DNA from: DASXKD01 sp963703605
GTDB lineage: Bacteria; Actinomycetota; Actinomycetes; Streptosporangiales; Streptosporangiaceae
Assembly: GCA_963703605.1 (NCBI GenBank)
Contig: CAVPFC010000053.1
Location: forward strand, 124,001 to 188,000
Direction: 5' to 3'
DNA length: 64,000 nt
Positions within the stretch are counted from its first letter, which is position 1. Every line of letters begins with the position of its first letter. This document shows, in pieces, positions 29,166 through 39,543 of this stretch. The notes under the pieces were generated by a model. The model did not search any database and was not told the origin of the DNA. It saw only the letters and a list, made by a program, of their open reading frames with translations. Both the position numbers and the translations under genes were made by a program.

Positions 29166-32100
29166 ATGGGCCGGAGTCTGGGCAAGGACGTGTATCGCGC
29201 GCCCGCCCAGGCTGGCCGCGGCGGGAAGGTGCGCGGCGCCCGTTCCTCGTTCGTGCTGCGCCGGATGGGCTTCGCCCGGCTGCTCCCGGCCAGCCTGCTG
29301 CTGGCCATCCTCACCGCGACGGTCGTCACCACGGCGCTGGCCAGCTTCGGCAGCCGGGCCCTCCCCGAGGCGCTGCACCGGCGGCTGGCCCAGGCCAGCG
29401 GCATCTCGATCCTGGTCACCGGCCAGGTCGGCGCCGGGCAGGCCAGCTCCGACACCCCCGCGGTGACCGCCGCGGTGTACTCGGCCCTGGGCCGGGTTCC
29501 GTTCACCCTGGTCACCGGCCGCTGGTCGGACCAGTTGCGGTTGCCGAAGCCGCGCGGTGCCGGCCTGCCGCCACTGCTCCAGGCGGCGGTGCTGAGCCGG
29601 GTCACGGCGCATACCAAGCTGACCGCGGGTGCCTGGCCGGGCCGCCGCAAGCCCGGTCAGCCGATCGAGGTGGCTGTGCCGGTGTCCACGGCGGCCCTGC
29701 TCCACCTCGCCGTCGGGCAGGTGCTGGTGCTGCCGGACAGCCTGACCGGCAGGCCGGTCCGGATCCGGGTGACGGGGCTGTTCAAGGCCCTGGACCCGGC
29801 GTCCGCTTACTGGCGGGTCAGCCTGCTGGGCACGGCGGGCAAGCTGACCCAGGGCGAGTTCGTCACCTACGGCCCGATGCTGGTCAGCCCCAGCGCGCTC
29901 GGGCGTGGCGGGCTCGGCGTCAGCGAAGCGTCGTGGCTGATAACCGTCGGCACCGGCCGGATCAGCTCCGGCCACGCCGGCCCGCTGGGCCGCCGGGTGG
30001 GCGCCGCGGTCTCCTCGCTACGGGCCAGGCAGGCCCTGGGCGGCCTGACGGTGGAGACGAACCTGCCGCAAACCCTGGCCGCGCTGGCCAGCAGCATGGT
30101 GGTGGCCAGGTCGCTGCTGCTCATCGGGTCGCTCCAGTTGCTTCTGCTGGCCGCCGCCGCGGCCGCCCTGGCCGCGCGGCTGCTGGCCAGCCAGCGGCTG
30201 GAGGAAACCGCGCTGCTGTCCGCGCGCGGCGTGGCCCGCGGCCAGCTCGCGCGGGCGTCCCTGGCCGAGGCTGGCCTGCTCGCCCTGGCCGGCGCCGCTG
30301 CCGGCCTGGTGCTCGGCAGCTACCTGGCGAACGTGCTGATGTCGGCCAGCGGGCTGCCGGCCGATTCCGCGGGCGGGCTGCCCGGCATCGTCGCGCGCGG
30401 CGTCGCCGGCGGCGACTGGTGGCCCGCCGCGGCCATCATGGTGCTGACCGTCGTGCTGGTGCTGTGGCCCGCGTTGCGCCCGGTCACCCCGGGCGCCGCC
30501 CGGCTGCGGCGGGGCCGGCAAGCCGTGCTCGCCACCGCTGCCGTGGCCGGCCTGGACGTGGCGGTGATCGCCCTTGGGGTGGTGGCGTTCTGGGAGCTGC
30601 GCAGGTACTCGGCGGTGCCGCGGCTGTCCGGGGGCAGCCTGGGCATCGACCCGGTGCTGTCGGTGGCGCCGGTGCTGGCCCTGGCCGGGGCGGCCCTGCT
30701 GCCGCTGCGGGCGCTGCCCGCCGCGGCGCGGCTGCTGGACCGGGCCAGCGCCCGGGGCAAGCGCCTCACCGCGGCCCTGGCCAGCTGGCAGGTGAGCCGG
30801 CGGCCGCTGCGCGAGGGCGGCCCGATCCTGCTCGTCGTGCTCGCCGTGGCGACCGGGACGCTGGTGCTGGCCCAGCACCAGAGCTGGCGGCAGTCCCAGC
30901 TGGACCAGGCCGCGTTCAACACCGGGGCGGACACCAGGGTTGACCTGGCCGCGCCGCTCCCGGTGGGCCGCGCCGGGTCGCTGGCGGACGCCCCGGGGGT
31001 CCTCACCGCGATGCCGGTCAGCCTGACGAACAGCGGGTTCAACGTCTACGCCCTGGACGCCACGAAGGCGGCGGACGCGGTTCTGCTGCGGCCGGACCTG
31101 TCGCCGCTGCCGACGGCCGCGCTCTGGCGGCGGATCATCCCGCACGGGGCCGCCCCGGGCCTGGCACTGCCGGGCAGGCCGGCCCGGCTGGCCGTCACCG
31201 CCACGCTCAGCCCGCGGCCCGGCGCCCGCCCCGGCGCCCTGTCGGTCAGCCTGGCGGTGCGGGACGGCTGGGGCATCGTCTACTCGGTCCCGGCCGGAAC
31301 GCTGCCCCCCGACGGCCGCTCCCACCAGCTCACCGCGAGCCTGTCCAACGGGCAGACGCGTTACCCGCTGCGCCTGCTGGGGGTGTCGCTGAGCTACCAG
31401 CTCCCCGGGTTCCCGCCACCCGTCAATAACAGCCACCCGGCCGTGCTGGCCTCAAACCGGGCGGCGCGGCGCGCCGCAGCGCCCCGTGTCACGCTGGCGA
31501 TCCACGCCCTGGCGGCCTCCGCCCGGTCCGCCGGCAGCTTCCCGGCTCCGTTCGCCCAGGGCAGCGCCCTGGCCCAGTGGCGGGCTACGGCGGGCTCCGC
31601 GGCCTTCGCCGACGTGGCGACCAGCGGGGTCCCGCCGGCCGTCACCGCCTGGCGCGCGGCCACCGGGGCCGCCGCGCTGACCTTCAAGGTTGGCGCCGGG
31701 CACCTCGTGCAGCGGTCCGGCTTCCCGCCGGTACCGGTCCCCGGCCAGCTCGGGCTCACCACCGGGGACCCCGGGCTGCCGGTGCCGGCCATCGCTACCC
31801 GCGCGTTCCTCAGCGCCGCCAACGCCCACCTCGGCCAGGTCGTCCAGGTACCGGTCGGTAACGCCACCGTGCCGGCCAGGCTCACCGCCGTGGTGCGCGC
31901 CTTCCCCACCGCCGGCGGCGACGGCTCCGCGGTGATCATGGACCAGGCCTGGCTCCAGGAGGTGCTGGTCAGCGAGCAGCAGCCCGCGCTGCCGGTCACC
32001 CAGTGGTGGCTGCGGACCGGGCCTGATGACGTCCGGGCCAGGCTGCCCGCGGGGGCCGGCGTGGTCACCTGGGCCGGGTCGGCCGGCCGCACTCCTCGAC

Positions 32101-32538
32101 GACCCGCTGCCGAACGTGTCCCAGCTGTCCCTGCTGGTCATCGTCGCGGCGGCGCTGCTGCTGGCCGGCCTCGGGTTCATGGTCAGCGTGGTCGCCGCCA
32201 TGCGGGAGCGCCGCCTCCAGGACGCCCTGCTCGCCGCGCTCGGGGTGGGCCGGGGCTCCCGGGCGGGCCAGCTCTGCCTGGAGCAGTTCATGCTCAGCCT
32301 GCCCGCGGCCGCGGCGGGCGCGGTGATCGGGGTGGTGCTGGCCCATCTGCTGGTTCCGGCGGTCACGCTCACCTCGGGCGCGGCCACGCCGTTCCCGCCG
32401 GTGCACGTGGTGGTCCCGCTGGGCTGGACGGTGCTGCTGGCGCTTGGCATCGCGGCGGTGCCGGTGCTGGCGGCCGCCGTGGCCGCCGCGTACCGGCCCG
32501 ATCCGGCCGCCGAGCTGCGCGCCGGGGAGGCGCTGTGA
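29166..32538 (+). pseudogene. FtsX/MacB-type permease A of cluster 2, with one frameshift
   Basis: Paralogue of the permease at 11538, about 1,120 codons if repaired. It reads intact from ATG 29166 through the first FtsX block and the second external domain (QWWLRTGPDDV). Near 32085 an extra base, in GGCCGGCCGC, moves the frame: the old frame turns into Arg/Gly/Pro nonsense, while the +1 frame continues with the expected membrane block (LSLLVIVAAALLLAGLGFMV then LQDALLAALGVGRGSRAG) to a TGA at 32538 overlapping the next start. Removing one G restores WAGSAAALLDDP, as in the paralogue. It may be a real decay event or a sequencing error. The ATG has no clear ribosome site; a GTG at about 29229 is an alternative. 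Confidence 0.8.
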
Positions 32539-35348
32539 CGCCCGGGACGGCCGGGCCGCGGGCCGCCGGGCCGCGGGGGGCCTGGTCCGCGGCCAGCGGC
32601 TGGGCGCGGCGGACCTGGCCCGCCGCGACCGGCACCGGGGCGGCGGCCAGCGCCGCGCTGGCGCTGCTGGTGCTGGTCTGCGCGTTCGTCGCGATGGCCG
32701 TGCCGCGGGCCAGCCTTGGCTACCGCACCCAGGTGCTGCAACGCACCTTCCGCGCCACCCCCGCGGCGCAGTCGACGGTGATCGCGGACGGGGCGTTCAC
32801 CGGCGGGGCGGTGAGCTTCCTGGACCCGTCGCTGATGGCGACCGCGCAGCACGAGCTGGCGGCGGGCCTGAGCCGCGACGGCCTGCCGCTCGCCCCGCCG
32901 GCCGCGCGGTGGGACGGCCTGTCCACCGGCTCGAACGCCTTCTCGGGGGGCCGGCCGCCCAACACCGGCGCGCCGCCCGCGATCGAGCTCATGTACCGCG
33001 GCGGCCTGGCCCGCAACGCCGTGCTGGTCGCCGGGTCCCTGCCCCGCACCATGACGGTGCGCGGCAACCAGGCCGCGACGTTCCAGGTGGCGGTCAGCAC
33101 GGCAACGGCGGCCAAGTTCGGCCTGCACATCGGGACCCGGCTGAGCACCTTTGGGCAGATACTGGTGGTCACCGGCATCGTCCGGCCGCGGCACCCGGCG
33201 TCGTCCTTCTGGACCGTCGCCCCGGTCGTGGCCGCGCCGGAGCTGATCCAGACGTCGACCGCGGGCGCGCCCTACTGGAGCGGTGCCGCGTTCGTCGGCA
33301 CGGCCGGGCTGGCCGGCATACAGGACTACCTTGGCACCGACGCGCTGCGGGCGACGTGGGCCTTCCCGCTCAGCCTGGGCTCGGTCAACGCCGACCAGGC
33401 CGCCGGCCTGCTGGCCAACGTCCAGGCCCTGTCGTTCCTGCCCGCCGCGGCCGCGGTGAGCACGAACCTCAGCACCTCCTCGGGCTCGCAGAGCTTCAAC
33501 GGCACGCAGGGGGCATCCTCGCCGCTCACGGTCACCCTCGCCGACGGCCTGGTCACGGTGCTCCCCAGCTTCGTGGCGACCGACGACGCGGTCCAGCGCG
33601 CGCTGTCGCTGCTGTTCGTCAGCCTGGCCGTGATCGCCGCGGTGGTGGTGCTGCTCGGGGCCCGGCTTGTCGCCGAGCACCGGCACACCGAGCTGGCCAT
33701 GATGCGCGCCCGCGGGGCGTCGTTGCGGCAGATCGCCCGGGTCGCCCTGGCCGGGGGCGCCGCCGCGGCGCTGCCGGCCGCGGTCATCGCGGTCGCCGCC
33801 GCCGTCCTGGTCACCCCCGGGCCCGCCGCGCTGCTGTCCTGGTGGCTGGTCGCGCTGATCGTCGTGACCGCGCTGGCCGGCCCGCCGCTGCTGGCCGTGT
33901 GGGCGCACCGCACCCGCCCCGACGCAGGCGCGGGCGCCGGGAAGCCGGCGATCACCCGCCGCCGCGTCGCCGCGGCCCGCCGGTGGGTGTTCGATGCGGC
34001 GCTGGTCGCCGCGGCCGTCGGCGGCCTGGTCCTGCTCCGGCAGCAGGGCCTGCCCCCGCCGGGCAGCGTGGACCTGTTCACCAGCGCCGCGCCCGTGCTG
34101 GTGGCGGTGCCGGTCGCCGTGCTGATCATGCGCGCCTACCCGGTCGTCCTGCGGCAGCTCACCCGGCTCGCCGGACGGCGGCGCGGCGTGGTCCTGGTGG
34201 TCGGCCTGGCCCGGGGCAACAGCGCGGCGCAGGCCGGCGCGCTGCCCACGTTCGCGCTCGTCCTCGCGTTCACCGTGGTCGCCTTCGCCGCCATGGCCCG
34301 CGGCGCGGTGCAGCGCGCCGACGAGGCGGCGTCCTGGCAGGCCACCGGCGCCGACGCCGTGGTCACCGCGCCCACGGTCGGGGCCGGCATCACCCCCGCG
34401 GCCCAGCGCCTGATCGGCCGCGTGCCGGGGGTCCAGCGCTTCGCCACGATCTCGCTGGGCGTGGCAACCGCCGGCACCGGCCTGCAACTACCCGCCGTGA
34501 TCGTCGATCCACGGCAGTACGCGGCGATGACCGCCGCCACGCCGGCGCCGCCGTTCCCCGGCGCGCTGCTGGCCCGGCCGCCGGCCGCGGGTGGCGCGGC
34601 GAAGCCCGCGGTGCCGGTGCTGCTGTCCGCCGCCGGCCGGGACATCCTGGGCCCGCGCGGCCAGGTCTACCTGGCGGGCCGCCAGTTCCGGTTCCGGGTG
34701 GCGGGCACGCTGAACAGCATCCCGGGTGCGCTGGCCGGCAGCCAGTTCGTGGTGGTGCCCCGGTGGGCGCTCGGCGCGCTGGCCCCCACGCCGTCGCTGA
34801 TGACGCTGCAAGGCCCGCAACTCGACGCGGCGGCGCTGGCTCATACGATCCGCCACACGGTGCCCGGCGCAACGATCACGCTGCGCTCCCGGGTACAGGC
34901 CTCGATCGCGGACGCGCCGCTGCCGCACGGCGGGTTCGTCACGTTCGCCCAGGGTGCCGCCGCGGCGGCCGGGTTCAGCCTGCTGGTGCTCGCGCTCACG
35001 CTGGTGCTCAGCGCCCGGTCCCGGGAGCTGACGCTGGCCCGGCTGGTCACCATGGGCCTGGGGGCGGCACAGTCGCGGCGGATCACCGCGGTGGAGATCC
35101 TGCCCGCGATCGTGGCCGCGGCCCTGGGCGGTACCGCGTGCGCGCTGGCCCTGGTGCCCCTGGTCGGCCCGGCGGTCGACCTGGCGGCGTTCACCGGCAC
35201 GCCGGTGGCGGTGCCGTTGCGCGCGGAACCGCTGGCGATCGCGGCCGCGGCGGGCGGGCTGCTGCTGCTCGCGGCGCTGACTCTTGCGGTGCAGTACAGG
35301 CTGGCCCGGAGCCGGGGTGCGGCTCAGGCCCTGCGGGTAGGGCAATAG
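32535..35348 (+). CDS. FtsX/MacB-type permease B of cluster 2
   Basis: 937-residue membrane protein and the only intact gene of cluster 2. The GTG at 32535 overlaps the preceding TGA (GTGA). After a cytoplasmic start it has a membrane segment (about residues 37-57), an external domain, an FtsX block near 355-470 (ELAMMRARGASLRQIARVAL), a middle membrane group, a second external domain and a C-terminal FtsX block near 810-920 (LARLVTMGLGAAQSRRITAV). Layout and many stretches match permease B of cluster 1 (for example PRQYAA in the second external domain). Its partner permease and both ATPases carry frameshifts, so whether it has function is doubtful. Confidence 0.82.
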   Translation: MTPGTAGPRAAGPRGAWSAASGWARRTWPAATGTGAAASAALALLVLVCAFVAMAVPRASLGYRTQVLQRTFRATPAAQSTVIADGAFTGGAVSFLDPSLMATAQHELAAGLSRDGLPLAPPAARWDGLSTGSNAFSGGRPPNTGAPPAIELMYRGGLARNAVLVAGSLPRTMTVRGNQAATFQVAVSTATAAKFGLHIGTRLSTFGQILVVTGIVRPRHPASSFWTVAPVVAAPELIQTSTAGAPYWSGAAFVGTAGLAGIQDYLGTDALRATWAFPLSLGSVNADQAAGLLANVQALSFLPAAAAVSTNLSTSSGSQSFNGTQGASSPLTVTLADGLVTVLPSFVATDDAVQRALSLLFVSLAVIAAVVVLLGARLVAEHRHTELAMMRARGASLRQIARVALAGGAAAALPAAVIAVAAAVLVTPGPAALLSWWLVALIVVTALAGPPLLAVWAHRTRPDAGAGAGKPAITRRRVAAARRWVFDAALVAAAVGGLVLLRQQGLPPPGSVDLFTSAAPVLVAVPVAVLIMRAYPVVLRQLTRLAGRRRGVVLVVGLARGNSAAQAGALPTFALVLAFTVVAFAAMARGAVQRADEAASWQATGADAVVTAPTVGAGITPAAQRLIGRVPGVQRFATISLGVATAGTGLQLPAVIVDPRQYAAMTAATPAPPFPGALLARPPAAGGAAKPAVPVLLSAAGRDILGPRGQVYLAGRQFRFRVAGTLNSIPGALAGSQFVVVPRWALGALAPTPSLMTLQGPQLDAAALAHTIRHTVPGATITLRSRVQASIADAPLPHGGFVTFAQGAAAAAGFSLLVLALTLVLSARSRELTLARLVTMGLGAAQSRRITAVEILPAIVAAALGGTACALALVPLVGPAVDLAAFTGTPVAVPLRAEPLAIAAAAGGLLLLAALTLAVQYRLARSRGAAQALRVGQ

Positions 35349-35367
35349 TGATGCCGGAGGCGAACAG

Positions 35368-36526
35368 ATGACGACAGCATCGGCGAGCCGTAGCCGGATG
35401 TGGGGCGGGGCGGCGGGGCCAGCGCTAGCAGAGCGCGGGGCGGCGGGGCCAGCGCTGGCAGAGCGCGGGGCGGCGGGGCCAGCGCTGAGGCGCGGCGGCG
35501 GCCAGCGCAGAGCGCGGGGCGGCGGGGCCAGCGCTGGCAGAGCCCGGGGTGACCGGGTGACGGCCAGCAGGGACGTCGCCCCGGCGGCCGACATCAGCCA
35601 GCTCAGCGTCGAGGCGGAGCACGCGCGCACCTCCTACGGCGAGGGCGCGCTGATCATGTGCGACCGGCTGGTCCGCATCTACTCCGCCGAGGGGATCGAG
35701 GTCCAGGCCCTGCAGGGCCTGGACCTGCTGATCGCCGACGGCGAGCTGACCGCGATCGTCGGCGCGTCGGGCAGCGGCAAGTCCACGCTGATGAACATCC
35801 TGGCCGGGCTGGACTCGCCTACGGCCGGGCGGGCCCGGGTGGCCGGGCAGGACCTCGGCGCGATGACCGCCCGCGACCGGCTCGGCTACCGGCGCGGCAC
35901 CGTCGGGTTCATCTGGCAGCAGACCTCCCGCAACCTGCTGCCCTACCTGACCGCGCTGCAGAATGTCATCATGCCCATGCGCTTCGCCGGGCTCCGGCAC
36001 CGGGCGCGCGCCCGCCGCGCCGCGGAACTGCTCGGCGTGCTGGGCGTGGCGCACTGCGCCGACCGGACGCCGGCCCAGATGTCCGGCGGCGAGCAGCAGC
36101 GCACCGCGATAGCCACCGCGCTGGCGAACGAGCCGCGGGTGCTGCTGGCCGACGAGCCGACCGGCGAGCTGGACAGCGCCACCGCCCGGGACGTGTTCGG
36201 GGCCCTGCAGACCGCCAACACCGCAGCTCGGCGTGACCGTGCTCGTGGTGACCCACGACCCGGCGGTGTCGGCCCAGGTCCGCCGCACGGTGGCGATCCG
36301 GGACGGCCGGACCAGCAGCGAGACGCTGCGCCACGATGAGGCCGACGAGCACGGCAACGCCACCCGGCACGCGGTCGAGTACGCGGTGCTCGACCGGGCC
36401 GGCCGGGTCCAGCTGCCCCGCGAGATGACCGAGGCTCTCGGCATGAAGGACCGGGTACGGCTGCAACAGGACCCGGATCACATCGGCGTCTGGCCGGACC
36501 GTCCGGCGAACTGCCCCCACCGGTAG
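35368..36526 (+). pseudogene. ABC ATPase with AbrB-like tail (cluster 2), with one frameshift
   Basis: Paralogue of the ATPase at 17570. ATG 35368 has GGAGG seven bases upstream. Residues ~12-60 are Gly/Ala/Pro/Arg sequence encoded by a 30-bp repeat array. The ATPase has GASGSGKST, MSGGEQQR and VLLADEPTGELD. At about 36223 one extra G (ACACCGCAGCTCGG) breaks the frame just before the H-loop. The +1 frame restores QLGVTVLVVTHDPAVSAQ and then the AbrB-like segment DRAGRVQLPREMTEALGMKD ending HIGVWPD, stopping at 36526. Because the AbrB-like part is well conserved beyond the break, either the break is recent or it is a read error. Confidence 0.8.
35401..35539. repeat. 30-bp repeat array inside the 5' part of the cluster-2 ATPase
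   Basis: Near-identical units at 35401, 35431, 35461 and 35510, each built on CGGGGCGGCGGGGCCAGCGC. The first three are tandem; the fourth follows a 19-base insertion. They encode Ala-Gly-Pro-Ala-Leu-Ala-Glu-Arg-Gly-Ala blocks. The unit is the reverse complement of the array at 18589-18678. Confidence 0.85.
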
Positions 36527-36542
36527 CTGAGCGAGGCCGGGC

Positions 36543-37267
36543 GTGAGCGAGACGACAGGTCACCGCCACGCGGCACCGCGGCCCTGGACCCGGAGGCCAT
36601 CGTCGACGGTCCGCGACGTCTCCCGCACCTTCGGCCGCGGGCACACGGCCGTGCACGCGCTGCGCGGCGTGTCGTTCGACGGTCCGCCGGGGCCAGCTCG
36701 TCGCGCGTGCGCGGCCGGTCCGGATCCGGCAAGACCACGCTGCTCAACATCATCGGCGGCCTCGACGCGCCGACCGGCGGCAGCGTGATCGTGGCCGGCC
36801 AGGACGTGACCGCGATGTCCGAGCGGGACCGGATGGCGCTGCGCCGCGACACGGTCGCGTTCATCTTCCAGTCCTTCGGCCTCATCCCGATGCTGTCGGC
36901 CGCGGAGAACGTCGGGGTCCCGCTGCGGATCACCGGCACCCCGTCCCGGGCGCGCGAGGACCGGGTGGCCACGATGCTGTCGATCGTCGGGCTCTCCGAG
37001 CACGCGGTGCACCGCCCGAACGAGCTGTCCGGCGGCCAGCAGCAGCGCATCGCGATCGCCCGGGCTCTGGCCGGCAGCCCCAAGCTGCTGATCGCCGACG
37101 AGCCGACCAGCCAGCTCGACCTGGAGACCGGCCGGCAGATCATGCGCCTGCTGCTCACCGTCGTCCGCTCCGAGGGCATCACCGCCCTGGTCGCCACCCA
37201 CGACGAGGCCCTCATGGACCTGGCCGACGAGATCCTCCGCCTGGAAGACGGCCACCTGGCCAGCTGA
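36543..37267 (+). pseudogene. ABC ATPase, LolD/MacB type (cluster 2), with two frameshifts
   Basis: Paralogue of the ATPase at 18694. From GTG 36543 the frame encodes TFGRGHTAVHALRGVSF. An extra base at 36678 and another at about 36706 shift the frame twice: between them the middle frame gives TVRRGQLVA, and after them the third frame gives RGRSGSGKTTLLNIIGG. Deleting both bases yields a continuous match to the paralogue (FTVTRGELVALRGRSG). The remainder is complete: FQSFGLIP, LSGGQQQR, LLIADEPTSQLD, VATHD. As it stands no full ATPase can be made unless translation restarts at GTG 36707, which would lose the strand before Walker A. Confidence 0.8.
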
Positions 37268-37412
37268 CCGGCCCTCGAACCGGGTGCGTTTCCCTCGTGT
37301 TTGCGACTGCCGCGCCTTGCGGCGGCCCAGAATGTCCCCGTGTCACCCTTGGCGGGCGGGGAGGGGGTGGGCGTGCCAGGATCGGGGAGACGGCGAGGCA
37401 GGAGGAGGGCTG

Positions 37413-38789
37413 ATGGCGGCTAACGGGGCCGACGCGCTGGTGATCTTCGGGGCAACCGGCGACCTGGCAAAGCTGGAGACGTTTCCCGCGCTGGTGGGGC
37501 TGGTCGGGCGCGGGGCGCTTGACGTCCCGGTGGTCGGGGTGGCCAAGAGCGGCTGGGGCCTGGAGCAGTTCCGCGACTACGCGACCGCCTCCCTGAAGCG
37601 GGGCAACATGGACCCGTCGAGCCCGGCGGCGACGAAGATGCTCGGCCTGCTCCGTTACGTCGACGGGGACCTGGGCGACGACGCGACGTACCAGGCCATG
37701 TCCGCAGAGGTCGGCCCCGGCAAGCGGGTGCTGTTCTACCTGGAGGTCCCGCCGTCCCTGTTCGGGCGCATCGCCCAGGGCATCGCCAGCGCGGGCCGGG
37801 CCAGCGGGAGCAGGGTCATGGTCGAGAAGCCGTTCGGCCACGACCTGGCCAGCGCCCAGCAACTGAACACCACGATGCACCAGTACTTCGCCGAGGACGA
37901 CATCTACCGTGTCGACCACTGGCTGGGCCTGGACCCGGTCGAGAACGTGCTGTTCGCCCGGTTCACCAACTCGGTGATCGAGCCGCTGCTGAACCGGGAC
38001 TACGTCGACAGCATCCAGATCACGATGGCCGAGGCGTTCGACGTGTCCGACCGGGGCCGGTTCTACGACGCCAACGGGGCCATCAGGGACGTGCTCCAGA
38101 ACCACCTGCTCCAGGTGCTGGCCACGGTGATGGCCGACCCGCCGGAGGGGCAGGGGCTGGCCCATTGGCAGGATTCCAAGTCGCGCCTGGTGGGTGCGCT
38201 GACGCCGCTGACCCCGGAGAACACGGTCCGCGGCCAGTACGACGGCTACCTGGACGTCGCGGGCGTCGCGCCGCGCTCCACCACGGAGACCTACGTCGCG
38301 GTGCGGATCATGGCCGACACCTGGCGCTGGGCGGGCGTGCCGATCCTGATCCGGGCCGGCAAGTGCCTGCCGGTCACCGGCACCGAGGTCACCGTGCGCT
38401 TCCGGCGCCCGCCGCGGGACATCTTCAGCCTGGCCCCGCTGCCACCGGAGAACGAACTGCGGTTCCGGGTCCACCCGGAGACCGCCGTCTCCCTCACCCT
38501 GGCCGGCAAGAAGCCCGGGGCCGGCTGGGAACCCCAGATGCAGGACCTGGCGTTCGTGGAGAGCCCCGGCGAGGACATGCTCCCCTACGACCGGCTCATC
38601 GGCGCCGCGCTGGACGGGGACCGCTGGCTGTTCACCCCGCAGGACACGGTCGAGGCGGCCTGGCGGGTGGTGGACCCGGTGCTCGGCGACGTCACCCCGG
38701 TGCACCCCTACGCCAAGGGGAGCTGGGGCCCCGCGGAGGCCGACCGGCTGCTGCCCCACCGCGATTCCTGGCACGACCCGGCCGGCTGA
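37413..38789 (+). CDS. zwf: Glucose-6-phosphate dehydrogenase family protein
   Basis: First enzyme of the oxidative pentose-phosphate pathway, oxidising glucose-6-phosphate with NAD(P). It has 458 residues, shorter than the usual ~500. The Rossmann start is LVIFGATGDLAK, the EKPFGHD stretch is present, and the substrate/active-site motif is YRVDHWLG (RIDHYLG is usual) with the catalytic His retained. The ATG at 37413 has AGGAGGAGGG upstream; an in-frame extension to 37284 is Cys/Arg-rich and unlikely. It stands alone, not beside tal/tkt/opcA, so I read it as a second, divergent zwf. It ends at a strong terminator. Confidence 0.87.
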   Translation: MAANGADALVIFGATGDLAKLETFPALVGLVGRGALDVPVVGVAKSGWGLEQFRDYATASLKRGNMDPSSPAATKMLGLLRYVDGDLGDDATYQAMSAEVGPGKRVLFYLEVPPSLFGRIAQGIASAGRASGSRVMVEKPFGHDLASAQQLNTTMHQYFAEDDIYRVDHWLGLDPVENVLFARFTNSVIEPLLNRDYVDSIQITMAEAFDVSDRGRFYDANGAIRDVLQNHLLQVLATVMADPPEGQGLAHWQDSKSRLVGALTPLTPENTVRGQYDGYLDVAGVAPRSTTETYVAVRIMADTWRWAGVPILIRAGKCLPVTGTEVTVRFRRPPRDIFSLAPLPPENELRFRVHPETAVSLTLAGKKPGAGWEPQMQDLAFVESPGEDMLPYDRLIGAALDGDRWLFTPQDTVEAAWRVVDPVLGDVTPVHPYAKGSWGPAEADRLLPHRDSWHDPAG

Positions 38790-38810
38790 CGCTCGCCCGG
38801 GATGACGGCG

Positions 38811-38838
38811 AGGCCCCGCGGCGAGAGCCGCGGGGCCT
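38811..38838. terminator. Perfect hairpin terminator after zwf
   Basis: Twelve-base perfect stem AGGCCCCGCGGC / GCCGCGGGGCCT closed by a GAGA tetraloop, between converging zwf and the DUF2252 fragment. Likely bidirectional. Confidence 0.8.
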
Positions 38839-38849
38839 GGCCGGCCCGG

Positions 38850-39332
38850 CTACGCCGCGGCAGAGCTCACCCGGCCGGAGGCGGCTGCTGCGACGAGCGC
38901 GGCGTGGTCGCGCTCGTTCTGGTCCGCGTAGGCGGCCGCGAACGCGGCGATCGCCCGGTCGAACACGGCGGAGCTGCCCAGGTAGGCGGCGATGGCAACG
39001 CGGTCACCGGACCGCGCGTGCGCGCGGGCCAGCGTCCAGGCACACATCTGCCCGTACATCCGCATCCCGGCCGGGACCATGGTCGCGACGTCGGCCGGGA
39101 ACTTCCGGTCCCGCAACTGGCGCAGGTAGAAGTCACGGCGGACCCCGTCCAGGCCGGTCGCCCGGTCCCAGCCCAGGAAGATGTCGCCGGTGGCCTGCAT
39201 GAGGCGCTGGCCCACCACGACCCGCTGGCCCTGGTTGTCGTGGGCGCTGACCCCGGCGAACGGGCTGAGCACGGACTGCTCAGCCTCTTTCACCTGGAGG
39301 AACAGCGGATCGGACGGGTCACGGCCGAGCAT
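38850..39332 (-). pseudogene. Truncated DUF2252 protein (C-terminal third only)
   Basis: 160 residues that match the C-terminal part of DUF2252 proteins as I know them: DPLFLQVKEAEQSVLSPF, RVVVGQRLMQATGDIFLGW, FYLRQLRDRKF, LARAHARSGD and AAYADQNERDHAALV. Complete members have about 430 residues, so two-thirds, including the kinase-like N-terminal part, are missing. The ATG at 39332 overlaps the stop of a 41-codon frame at 39332-39457 (TGATG). That short frame looks like the original N-terminus, and the middle seems to have been deleted. Function of the family is unknown; this copy is probably dead or reduced. Confidence 0.75.
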
Positions 39333-39457
39333 CAGGACGCCTGGTCCGCCGGGCTCGCCTGGTCCGCCGGGCTCGGCACGTTCGGCAGGTTCGGCGCGGC
39401 GCGCGCGGGCCCCGCCTTGCGCGCGCCGGTGGTTCGCTCAGCGATCTTGATAGACAT
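39332..39457 (-). CDS. 41-residue ORF, likely leftover N-terminus of the DUF2252 gene
   Basis: Begins MSIKIAERTTGARKAGPARA and ends in an 18-bp tandem duplication encoding SPADQA twice. Its TGA shares a base with the next ATG, so the two could be translated together. No strong ribosome site precedes it. I read it as the remnant start of the truncated DUF2252 gene rather than an independent gene. Confidence 0.45.
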   Translation of the reverse strand: MSIKIAERTTGARKAGPARAAPNLPNVPSPADQASPADQAS

Positions 39458-39543
39458 GGGGCTTACTGTGATCGTCGCCCTGGCGCTGGCGCGTCACCCG
39501 CACAAGGTGAGACCCGGTCCCGGCTGCTTGGGCCCGGCGCGGC

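Noticed and set aside
29085..35348. A single 2,087-codon permease fusion
   Set aside because: The frame only stays open because the frameshifted middle (32085-32534) is GC-rich nonsense. The true layout is permease A (broken by one base) overlapping permease B by GTGA, as in the intact paralogue.
37268..37300. tRNA-like T-arm (GGTTCGAGGG on the minus strand)
   Set aside because: No acceptor, D or anticodon arms can be built around it, and it lies at the end of an ABC gene.
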